Assembly: GCA_030737835.1 (NCBI GenBank)
Contig: CM060850.1
Location: 22,344,512-22,408,511 of the forward strand
Source: Acorus gramineus
Lineage: Eukaryota > Streptophyta > Magnoliopsida > Acorales > Acoraceae
Direction of reading: 5' to 3'
DNA: 64,000 nucleotides
The notes below the pieces were generated by a model. The model was given only the letters and a program-made list of their open reading frames with translations, was not told where the DNA came from and ran no database searches. Position numbers and translations under genes: made by a program. Each line of letters starts with the position of its first letter. The first letter of the stretch is position 1. Shown piece by piece: positions 33,081 through 41,871 of this stretch.

Positions 33081-34914
33081 CGAGCGCCACCACCCCTACC
33101 CGAGACCACCCAAACCACCTTCCAACCACCCCCGACCGCCCTCCGACGACCCCCACAGCCTCCGACCACCCCCAAACACAAAAACCCCTCCCTACCATTC
33201 ATCTAAGCAAGAAAAATGAGGGAAAGAAGGCTTACCGAGGGGAGGGAGCGAAGTCCGGACGCTCTCCACGCGCCGAAACCCTTCCCAAAAGCCTTCTCAC
33301 GCCCCGATCTAGCTCCACCACCAATATGGGCCAAAACAGAGGAGAGAGAGGGGAGGTCGGGGAGGCTAAAGTCGTCGGAATTCGGATTTGAAGACACCGG
33401 TGTGTAGATCGGGACCCGATCTACACTTCCCGTGCTTTGGGTTTTCGATTTCGAGGGGTCTAGGGGGCTCGAACGGAAGAAAATCGGAGGGGGAGAGAGG
33501 GAAATCACGTCGGGAAGATGATGAATAGTGTAGGGGTGATTTTTGATTTCTTTTAAGTAGAGCGCGACTTAAAAACCCGGATACGCCCCGGAACTGCGAA
33601 ATTTTTGCAAACGATGCCGGAATTCAATGAAATTTTCGTGGGAGGTCAGAAATGGCACCAGGACACCAAATATGCAGTCAGATTTCCAATCGGAGTCCTC
33701 TAGCTCAGACGATAGCTAACAGTCTGAAATTATGCGGTTCCGATCGAAAAACCCTAAAAATTTTAAAACTGCCAGGACGCTCTAACGGTTACCAACAGGT
33801 TAAAAGTGACACATATATAACAGGCTCATGTCAATTTCTTGACATTCCATTAATTGCAAACCAGTTCAGTGGACTAGGGTGCGCCACCTGGACACGTACT
33901 ATTCAAATTCCTCCCTAGGCCTCATTCGTTCTACGGTCAGGTCTGAAATAGAGGGGGTCCTAATCCTCTGATAACCGTAGCGGCCTAGAAACTTCTCGCT
34001 TACAGCTGAGAAGTTTGACAAATGATCTACAGGGAGGGTGGAGAACCATTGCAGTGCTTCTCCTTCCAATGATTTTTGGAAGAGGAACACTAGCAGAGGT
34101 TGGTCATCTAGAAACGGTCGGGCGTCTAGATAAAAGGCGGTCAAATGAACGTCTGGGTCTCCACGACCATTGTACCGGCTTTTAAATCCCTCTAGTAGGT
34201 GGACTGACGGGATCTGTCTCAAGTTGTGTAGAGACATGTGTTTGGGGGCAGAAGGGCTAGTTTCAGAGAGGATTCTCCTGATGATTTCGTCCAACGTCTC
34301 TCCCCTGAGAGGACTGTTTAGTGGTCCCAGTTTGGTAAGGGCTCCGAGCAGAAGCGATAAGGAATATTGGATTCGTGGGGGAAGGTGGGGCAAAGGAAAA
34401 GATGGGGGGAGAAAAGAGGCTTGGACTTGGATTTATCGAGAAGTCGGGTGTTGGTAGGGTATTAGGGGTGGGGCAAGCCTTGGGGATCTTGACAGGAGTT
34501 TCCTACTTCAAGGTCTTAGTCTGGTGATAGTCGGTGAGGTCATTGAACATGTCCTCGACCGAATGGTATCCTAGGGTAGCCATCCTCTCATCTAGGTGGC
34601 TGAGGAATTGGGCGGTTTGGTCTCTCTGGTTGTCTTTCTCCTCTACTTTTTTCTCATGGGTGTAGGCCTCCATAGTGTGAATATGGAAAAGCCTAGGTGT
34701 AAATGAATGCAGACTTAAAGCAGTAAATAAAGCGGTAAAGGGGTGCGCAGCTGTGTGTGGCTTAAAGCAGTAAAGGATGTTGTAATGCAAAGTAGAGGAG
34801 AGTCAAACTTGAGGGGTGAGAAATCCTAGTTTTCCTAAAGGTGTGATGGCATTCTAGTCAGGTTATTGGAAGGAAGCAAAAGAGGATTACCTTTTGTTGT
34901 CTTTCATTAGTGAG

Positions 34915-34935
34915 GTCCCACCGTGATCGCCGGGC
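34915..34935 (-). other. Primer-binding-like site of the inner retrotransposon
   Basis: On the minus strand, directly after the 5' LTR end ACCGACA, comes GCCCGGCGATCACGGTGGGA. It resembles the GGCGA...(G)TGGGGA type of primer-binding site reported for Tat/Ogre elements, with several changes. Confidence 0.4.
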
Positions 34936-36156
34936 TGTCGGTATCGGATTTCAGAAGAGGTGTTGGGGGTCGGTTGTGCTCCAGAAAGCCTTCCTCCCTC
35001 TTTTGGTCTTTCGGGGTCTGCGTGTGTGGGGGTTCTTCGGAGGCTCAGATCTGGTGCGCGCCTTGATAGGCTCGGTCGGATCGTCTCTCGGAAGGGTGGG
35101 GGGGTTTTCTTCCTTGCTGAGGCGGCCGACGGGCCCTCAGGAGGATTCAGGGGTGGTTGTGATCGCCACCTACTTTTCTCAAAAAGCAGGAAAAGTTGAG
35201 GGTGGATTTGATCACCTTCGTGGGGGAGTTTATGGGGTGTCCGCTGTAGGATACGGGCATGCGGTACATAGAGGTGAAGACATGGATCCTCTTCTACTTC
35301 GGGAACTTGACTAAAGGAGAATTAGGACTCAGGTGGGCTAGGGGAAGGGCCGGCTAGTCAGGGTTAGCCGCCTGCTGGGGGGTGGCTGGTTAGAAGTAGC
35401 CGCCTGGGACCTGGTTCAACTTGGGCAAAACCTGGGTAGGGTTTGGTTTTGGGTGTTTGGCAAAGGTTAAGCTAGGTTTAACCCGGGTTTTGGAGAGTGA
35501 TTTGGTGTAGGAAATGGATTTCTCTCTCACTTTCTCTCTCAAGGGTTTTGAAATGGTGGTGTGGGGGGTGTAGAAATGTGAATGGATTGGGAGTGTTCTA
35601 ATATATTTTATGATTGTGGGTGATGATGAAGAAGTGCTTGGAGACCTCCTATTTATAGTAAAAAGGGTGTAGGGGAGAGTCCACTGGACAATAGATCAAA
35701 ATGGGTAATAAGGTGCTTGATTTAGCCTCCCACTAGATCTTTGTTCTCTAACAATGTCCAGATGAGGGGCGGCTAAAGTAGCCGCCCCCATCATAACCTG
35801 TCAAACGTCCCATCTCTGACAAGCGGTGGCTCGGGTCGATTACTAAGGTTGAATCGGCTGAGATGGGGCGGCTAAAAGGGACAATCCGCCGCAATCATGC
35901 TTGCTTTATGTCCCATGTAGGAAGGCGGTCTGGGGTCAGTTGGAGGGCGGCTAGTTGACTAGCCACCTGGTATGGGGCAGCTACTGTCAAGTAGCCGCTC
36001 ATGTCCAGGTCCCAGATTTTTCTAAGTGTTTGGACTAGGGTTTTCGATTTTGGTTTCTAAGGGAGTTTTCTATTTAGATGCCCAAATGTGATCATTTTTT
36101 AAGCATTACTTGAAGTATTTTCATCTTTTTGGACAGTCAAAATTAGAGTATCTACA
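34936..36156 (-). repeat. 5' LTR of the inner retrotransposon
   Basis: 1221 bp, aligned over its whole length with 17141-18412. The TATA box CTATAAATAG lies at about 35650-35660 (minus strand). It is shorter than the other LTR by several small deletions, for instance in the hairpin-rich part near 35765. Confidence 0.87.
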
Positions 36157-36219
36157 GCTGGCGCCGTCCCAAGCACCTCCATTTGGCCAACGGATTTTAG
36201 CCCTGGCTCTGTGCGCTAA

Positions 36220-36798
36220 TGGGGTGTTTTATGGGCTTTTGTCATGTCTTTGCTTTTATCTGAACAATCTTTTATTTATACAGTGTTTGTCTGGGCTGTG
36301 TCCCGTGTTTTGTTTACTTTTCTGCTGCTATTCGAACGCTTCACAATCTTATTTATGTGATAAATATTTCTGGTTAACTTATATAATTACGTGGTGAATG
36401 CTTATGACGGTTTGATTTAATCGTTGATGAAAGCGATTCATGCGTGTGTGTATACATTATTTGTTTGCTTTTATTGTATGCCGTAACCTTTGCATGCCAC
36501 TGTTTGTTCGGTCTGGTTTTTCAGGTTGGGCTTTATAGGTCGGGCTTTGTAGGTCGGCCTTTAATTGTAGTCATTGATTGTCCTACTTGGCCATTTGATT
36601 TAACCATGTAATCATAAAGAGCCTGAACATGCGATCCTGCGTATCTTCTTCTGTCAGGGATTTGTGAAAAACTTTACACGTGGCACAGAGGTGGGATATT
36701 ATGAGCCCTGGGCCTTCGACCTTCGTTCTTTTAGTAATTAGCTAAGCTGCCTGATCGACTTGCAAAATTTTACTACATCCCAGGCTTCTCTTTTCAAT
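36220..36798. other. Non-coding part of the outer retrotransposon
   Basis: Between the end of the antisense ORF frame (TAA at 36217-36219) and the gag fragment. T-rich, with GGTCGGGCTTTGTAGGTCGG-type short repeats near 36530. No domains seen; most of pol of the outer element must be missing. Confidence 0.5.
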
Positions 36799-37740
36799 TC
36801 ACTTGACCGATTTGGGATCCTTCAGAGCTGGTAGCCCTCCGCAGATCATATCAATAACTCCTGCCGCATGTGATGGGGCTACGGCGATTACATGCTTCTC
36901 GGGCCTTTTTTCCTCTTTGTTATCTATAAACTCCTGGAGTCTTCCTTTGCTGACCATCGCTTCTAAGAACCCTTTTAATGTTCGGCATTTCTCCGTCTGA
37001 TGTCCATAGTCCCTATGATAATCACACTTGAGACCCTTGTCCCTGGTGGCCGGGCTGCCTTTCATTGGAGGCACCCATATAAAGAAGGGCGCATCCTTTA
37101 TCTTCTCAAGGATTTGGACAAGGGGCAGAGTAAACTTGGTGTACTAGCGCTCCCTGACCTCATTGGTCGTCGGGTTACCTTTCGCGTCACCTCGTGGTTT
37201 GCGTCCTTTATCTTCCTTTGTTGGAGGATTTTTGGAGACCGCCACCACCGCTTGTGGTCGTGAAGAAGTGGCCTCGTCTTCTACCTTGGCGTACTTCACC
37301 TCTCAGCACATCAGCTCATTTAGCAACTCCAAAACCTTCTTCACCAGTGAGTTCCTCAGCTCATGCTTGGGTGGTAACTCATTCCGGAATGCCATGACAG
37401 CGGCATTGGAATTGCATTTGTCGACTTCGAACATGAGGCGGAAGCAGTCAACATAGCATCGAATTGATTCTCCGGGCTGCATGTGCACCTTTCAAAGGTT
37501 GCCCAAATCCTTTCTCTGTTTCCGACTACATATAAAATGTTCGACGAACAGAGGTCCGAGTTCCTTGAAACATCGGATTGACCAGCCGGAAAGCTGGTGG
37601 AACCAGCTAAGGGCTACCCCCTCCAAACTAGAAGGGAACATCCTACACATGAGCTCGTCGTATTGTTCGTACAAGGCCATTGCATACCGGAAACTGAGCA
37701 CGTGATCAAACGGATCAGTAGTCCTGTTGTATAGTCAAAA
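36799..37740 (-). pseudogene. gag fragment of the outer retrotransposon
   Basis: On the minus strand, 37492-37701 encodes MCRMFPSSLEGVALSWFHQL and ELGPLFVEHFICSRKQRKDL, followed in another frame by QPGESIRCYVDCFR (37303-37488). At 36799-37074 comes a nucleocapsid knuckle CDYHRDYGHQTEKC (C-X2-H-X4-H-X4-C form common in plant Tat gag) and RTLKGFLEAMVSKGRLQEFI. Frame changes and stops show decay. Its orientation and position fit the LTR at 14484-15503; the 5' part and 5' LTR are cut off at about 37.8 kb. Confidence 0.72.
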
Positions 37741-37990
37741 CTTGGGCTGGACAAACTTCTTGGATGGAATACTGTGCAAGATGTTTTGAATGGAAAATAC
37801 AGGTTTTGATTGTTGTTGTTAAGCACTTTGGGTGTATTCTGTTTTCTTACCCCTATAAACATCAAAAAATCCAAATAACCCCCTTAAATTTCCAAATTTA
37901 CCCCTCCATGAATCTTTCTGGCATCTCCATTAAAGTTCCTCAACCTGTCTCCATTAAACTCAAAGTTTCATATATATTATCTCTATTAAA

Positions 37991-38739
37991 CCCAAAGTGT
38001 TTAACAACAATTAAAGCCCACTGTTCACAAGAATGAAAAAATATTGAACATACACAAAAAAAAAACCCTCATAATCCACAAATCACAAGAATGAAATAAA
38101 CCCAAAATGCTTAACAACAACAATAAAAACCCGCTGTTCACAAGAATGAAAAAATATTGAACATACACACTAAAAAACCCTCCTAATTCCCAAATCACAA
38201 GAATGAAATAAACCCAAAGGCCTAGTTTGGTAAAGGGATAAATTTTTAGGATAAATTAACCTAATTTATGGGGATAAAAAAAATCACTATTTTTATCCAG
38301 ATTTCCATTTGGTAATGCTTTTTATTATCATCATTTTTTATATTATTATCCTCAATCTTGCATTTGGATCAAATATTGGATAACTTCAAATTTTTTTAAA
38401 AAATACCAAATTTACCCTTCCTATTAATGGGGCATTAATATTGTTTGGTGAAACACATTCTTTTTTTTTTTGTTTCTTTTTTTTTTTTTTTTTGAAAGAG
38501 TGGTCATAAATATTATCCTAATTTTACAAAATTGGGATACATAATTAGGATAAAGTTTATTTCACCTTTTAGCCAGAACAAACTATCCCCATTTTTTATC
38601 TCAAAATGTAGACAATTGTCCATACTTTATCCTTTTTTTTTAATGCCATACGGGATAACAAGTTATTTAACCCAATTTTTTCCTTATCTCAATCCCTTAT
38701 CCCCATTCCAAACTAGGCCAAAGTGCTTAACTCAATGTT

Positions 38740-38784
<45 letters not shown>

Positions 38785-38870
38785 CTCCTAATCCACAAAT
38801 CACAAGAATAAAATAAACCCAAAGTGCTTACCAACAACAATCAAAACCCACTATTCACAAGAATGAAAAA
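37991..38870. repeat. Four tandem units of about 110 bp, third interrupted by a MITE
   Basis: Units start with CCCAAAGTG(C/T)TTAACAACAA at 37991, 38101, 38213 (resuming at 38720) and 38818, and contain CACAAGAATGAAATAAA. An inverse piece of the same unit lies at 37804-37830. A 40-nt A run is at about 38738-38782. Confidence 0.8.
38219..38719. mobile_element. 501-bp MITE with GGCCTAGTTTGG ends
   Basis: The TIR GGCCTAGTTTGG is perfect for 12 bp and continues imperfectly (GGGATAA, GGGATT..). It is flanked by AAA on both sides (38216-38218, 38720-38722). Removing the MITE and one AAA rebuilds the 110-bp repeat unit exactly at its CCCAAAGTGCTT start, which proves the insertion point. A 3-bp duplication suits PIF/Harbinger or CACTA-type families. 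Confidence 0.82.
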
Positions 38871-39597
38871 TTACTTCATCAAGCCAAAATCATGAAAAAA
38901 TAAAGTCTCTTCCAAATTCATAAATAACACAACATAAAAAATTCAATTATGAAAAAAGAAAAAAATTAGGGGTGCTTGACGGATTGGAGCGCTTGCAGGG
39001 GGTGCTTGAGAACTTGGAGTGGTTTCCGGTGCTTGAGGACGGGTGAGGGTCAACGAGATCTTGCAAGGGGCTTCCGGTGCTTCAGTGGGTGGTGAGGATC
39101 CAGGAGATCCAAGACAATGAGATCCTCTTCTTCTTCAAGCTCGGGATCAGACGACAGCAACACAGATCCTCTTCGAGCACAGGTCAACGAGATCCAATAC
39201 GATGAGATCCTCCTCCTCCGGCGCTAAGGGGGGTGGGCCGTCGACGAGATCCAAGAAAACCAAACCCCAGTGAAACATTTGAGAGAGGGAAAGTTAACAT
39301 AAAGGGAGAAATGATTTTCAATGTGGAAAGGGAAACCAAGCCCTAGTTAATATGTGAGGGTAAAACAGTCAAATCCAACGTGGGGTTAATGGTTGGTTAG
39401 GTTTTGGTTAACTTAATTGACAGAAGCGAGTAAATGGATTTTCAGTATGTTTACAGGGGGTTATATGGATTTATCAAAAAGTTAGGGTGTTATGTGGATA
39501 TAAAGAAGATTACTGGGGGTTATATGGATTTATCAAGAAGTCAGGGGGTTATGTGGATATAAGGAAGATTACAGAGGGTTATATGAATTTTTCCCTT

Positions 39598-40196
39598 AAA
39601 AAAATGGTGAGAGGATGTGGATGCGAGGGACAAAATGCATCATTTTCCCGTTCAAGAACATTTTGTATACCCAATCCATTTTTTAGTCTTGGATTACATC
39701 TCATTTACCTCTCAAAATAAGACTAAAGGAATGCAAGCGATTGTAGGATGGTGTTGTACAACTATTATGGGTTGTGATGAGAGTTTGAACCAAGGTATTG
39801 TACTATCATTTATGTCTTTACTCGCTTTGCTAACTAAGGTCCCGTTTGTTCATGGGGACTGAACACGCTCTTCTCGACATTGGCATTGGATTCAACAACC
39901 AGGTTCTCTCATCCATCAAATGCTCGGCTAATCATATAATAAGCTTTCATATATAAAATCAATGCCATTGATGCTAATAGCATATGATTCAATTGATTAA
40001 AAGAGCAAATTTTGTAAAAATTACTAATGCAGAGAGTGAGTTTGGTGGCTCTGATATAGAAGGAGAATTCTTCATTTATTGTGAATCCAATTCTGATATT
40101 TTTCATATATCAAATGCTACTAATCATATAATCTTTCCTGTAAAGTCATTGCAATTAGTGCTAATGCAATATGATGCAATTGTTGGAGACCATGTT
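39598..40196. other. Non-coding, with a diverged direct repeat
   Basis: A segment of about 80 bp beginning CATCAAATGCT and running through AATCATATAAT to GCAATTGTTGGA-like sequence occurs at about 39912-40000 and again at 40106-40185 (spacing about 194 bp). No gene is visible. Confidence 0.5.
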
Positions 40197-40464
40197 CGCT
40201 GGGCAGAGCATGGTGGTTTGTGTCAACCTCTTCTTCACCGCCGCCATCGCACAGTGCTTCCTCGCCTCCCTATACCACCTCTAGTGGGGCGTGTTCATAC
40301 TATTCCTGGGGATGATTGTGATCATGTCCATTGCGCTCTTGTTGCCTGAGACGAAGGAGGTCCAAATCGGGGAGATGTCGTTCCTATGGGAGAAGCATTG
40401 GTTCTAGAAGAACATCGTTTGACCGTCAGAGGAGGCGAAGGAAAATGGGGTTCAAGTGAAATGA
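40197..40464 (+). pseudogene. C-terminal fragment of a sugar/H+ symporter (STP/MST family)
   Basis: In one frame it encodes AGQSMVVCVNLFFTAAIAQC, WGVFILFLGMIVIMSIALLL, PETKEVQIGEM and WEKHWF, the last two membrane helices and the PETK motif that close plasma-membrane hexose transporters. An in-frame TAG sits before WGVF (about 40282), another replaces the Trp after HWF (about 40406) and a TGA follows shortly. The tail PSEEAKENGVQVK then ends at 40464. The rest of the about 500-residue protein is absent. It is an isolated, dead fragment. Confidence 0.85.
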
Positions 40465-40489
40465 AGGCAGTGACATAAGTGTAGCTTAG

Positions 40490-41365
40490 GTAGTGTTTTT
40501 TCATTTGTATGAAAAAAATGCAAGCAGAAGAAATTGGGCACATCTATCCCCACCGAGGGATTTCCTTAACCCACCATCGAAAGAAAAAAACAGCGTTTTT
40601 CTGTTCCCTCCGATCCAGCCAGATCGACTAAACTTGGTCGTCATTTTAGATTTTAGGCGACCGAACTTGGTCGAACAAGATTTGTGATAAAGTTTATAAT
40701 TTTTTTCTTAGAAACCTAATCTCATGACGTGTATCCTCCTTGAATCCTTCACACCACTTCAAGTTTGAGTTCTAATGTATGGAGAATCAATTATTATTTT
40801 TAAATATAGAACATAAGAAGATTTTTTTTACAAATTTTTAAAAGCCAAATATAAATTATGTTTTGATTAACTGGTAGGTTTTTTTTTTTGTTTTCAAACA
40901 AAGAATCCGCTTAACTATAAATTCAAACGAAGTTTAAAAATGATATATATTTGTGTAATAAAATATTATTTTATAAAAATTAAATTAACTGAAAGCATAC
41001 CCACTTACATTTTTTCAGTCCCTTAGTTGTTGTTTGGATAAAAGAATAAACGTAGAATATGATGGATAAACTCAAAAATTTATTTGTTTACAAAGAATAG
41101 ATAGATATAATTCTGGACCATGTTCGACCAATTTCGGTCGCTCAAAACCTGAAATGGCGACTAAGTTCGATCACCCAAAACCTGAAATGACGATCAAGTC
41201 CAGTTGCTCAAAACTTGAAATGACGACCAAGTTCGATCGACCTGGATTGGTGGGAACAGCAAAACACTGTTTTTTTTTTCATGGTGGGTTAAGGGAAACC
41301 CTTGGTGGGGATAGATGCGCCCGTAGAAATCTGCATCTGCATATTGAAAGTGTAAGTGAATAAAT
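40490..41365. mobile_element. Inverted-repeat element with about 180-bp arms
   Basis: The left arm (40490-40682) and the inverse right arm (41110-41365) share GCATCTATCCCCACC, TTAACCCACCAT, AACAGCGTTTTTCTGTTCCC-like and ACTTGGTCGTCATTT stretches. The middle (40690-41105) is AT-rich and unique. The right arm carries three tandem 33-bp units where the left has about one. No coding sequence; likely a MITE-like or foldback element. Confidence 0.65.
41130..41232 (+). repeat. Three tandem 33-bp units in the right arm
   Basis: Units of the form TTCGATCACCCAAAACCTGA followed by AATGACGATCAAG repeat three times with few changes, directly inside the right arm of the inverted-repeat element. Confidence 0.75.
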
Positions 41366-41411
41366 GACATTTCATTCATTGATCCTTTTCTTTGTCGTGT
41401 GCGTAACAATG

Positions 41412-41508
41412 TCTTGAGATGGGATCTAGTCAATGTTAAATCTCATCAGTGTTGATGGGATCCACAACTAATCCACAACTAGCACTGACTGGATCCAATC
41501 TCAAGACA
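41412..41508. mobile_element. Small foldback MITE (about 97 bp)
   Basis: GTCTTGAGATGGGATCTAGT at the left is matched, as an inverse, by ACTGGATCCAATCTCAAGAC at the right (two mismatches in 20). AAT flanks both sides. The GGATCCAGT end also appears in the MITE at 13620-14036. Confidence 0.7.
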
Positions 41509-41871
41509 ATGTGACAATGTATACATATTTCAATATCATTGTAAGTTTGCATCTGAATTTCTTTGATATTGAGAATAAGCAATGCATATCTTCAACCCAA
41601 TCTTATTGATAAGGTAAAAAAAAAATTCCAAATAATTTACAATGAAGAAATATTTTAAATGACTCGTCAAGCTATTGACACTAGTTCCATACGTTCTGAT
41701 TTTGTATCTCTACTACCATAAACCAAACATCATGTGCATGTATACTTTAGCACCAGAAACTAATGTCCAAAAAAGGAACTTGAAATAAAAAAAATCATCT
41801 ATCTCAGAGAATAGTCAAGAGATTTTCATCATTTACCCTGAGTGAGTGAACGGAGGAGTTGCAATCCATGC

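Larger units (their letters stand above)
30490..33819. mobile_element. 3-kb non-coding repeat, copy B (LTR-like ends)
   Basis: It starts TGTCACGCCCCAGGGCGG and ends near GTGACACATATATAACA, in the same orientation as copy A and with the same internal order of blocks. CAGGCTC flanks it on both sides (30483-30489 and 33821-33827); depending on where the ACA end is placed, the target duplication is 5 to 7 bp. It is about 340 bp longer than copy A because of an internal 260-bp duplication and a longer GC-rich core. It interrupts gag of the inner retrotransposon. Confidence 0.65.
28809..34790 (-). pseudogene. gag region of the inner retrotransposon, interrupted by copy B
   Basis: The N-terminal piece (34503-34790; likely start MEAYTHEKKVEEKDNQRDQT at about 34670) is followed by the conserved gag core at 33899-34393 (HMSLHNLRQIPSVHLLEGF, DPDVHLTAFYLDARPFL, SLEGEALQWFSTLPVDHLSN, FLGRYGYQR). 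The 3-kb copy B then splits the frame. The Pro/Gln-rich continuation lies at 29352-30329 and an unrecognised tail at 28809-29246. This is the capsid/nucleocapsid precursor of a Ty3/gypsy element. No zinc knuckle or aspartic protease motif was recognised. Stop codons and the insertion make it non-functional. Confidence 0.75.
17141..36156 (-). mobile_element. Inner Tat/Ogre-like Ty3/gypsy retrotransposon, nested and pol-depleted
   Basis: Two related LTRs (17141-18412 and 34936-36156) bound the element. On the minus strand the order is 5' LTR, primer-binding-like site, gag (34790 down to about 28809), a remnant of the integrase end (28140-28320), polypurine tract and 3' LTR; the extra ORF (19261-25750) runs antisense. 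Reverse transcriptase, RNase H and the integrase core are absent. The flanks GTTGG (17136-17140) and GCTGG (36157-36161) look like a 5-bp target duplication with one change. Two 3-kb repeats (22188-25176, 30490-33819) were inserted later. Net length without them is about 12.7 kb. Confidence 0.82.
37800..39597. mobile_element. Second copy of the TIR family seen at 2326-13612
   Basis: The right end (39420-39597) has the same GGGGGTTATATGGATTTATC and GGGGGTTATGTGGATATA sub-repeats, three partial units of about 59 bp, as 13500-13612 and ends in ATTTTTCCC. The left end near 37863 (AAAAAATCCAAATAACCCCC) is a worn inverse of it. Inside are a 110-bp tandem repeat, a MITE and a GA/GC-rich segment (38985-39250) like 13110-13370. 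No transposase. It truncates the gag of the outer retrotransposon. Confidence 0.6.

Noticed and set aside
32216-33391. Open frames of up to 328 residues in copy B
   Set aside because: Same composition effect, and a tandem minisatellite; frames are open on both strands and not conserved with copy A.
36157-36180. GCTGGCGCCGTCC after the LTR at 36156 as a plus-strand primer-binding site
   Set aside because: It would require a plus-oriented element, but gag, the integrase tail, the polypurine tract and LTR start all point to the minus strand. The sequence also continues the reading frame of the interrupted outer ORF.
38738-38782. Long A run as a poly(A) tail of a retroelement
   Set aside because: It lies inside a 110-bp tandem unit that has a shorter A run at the same place in the other copies, so it is an expanded internal A tract.
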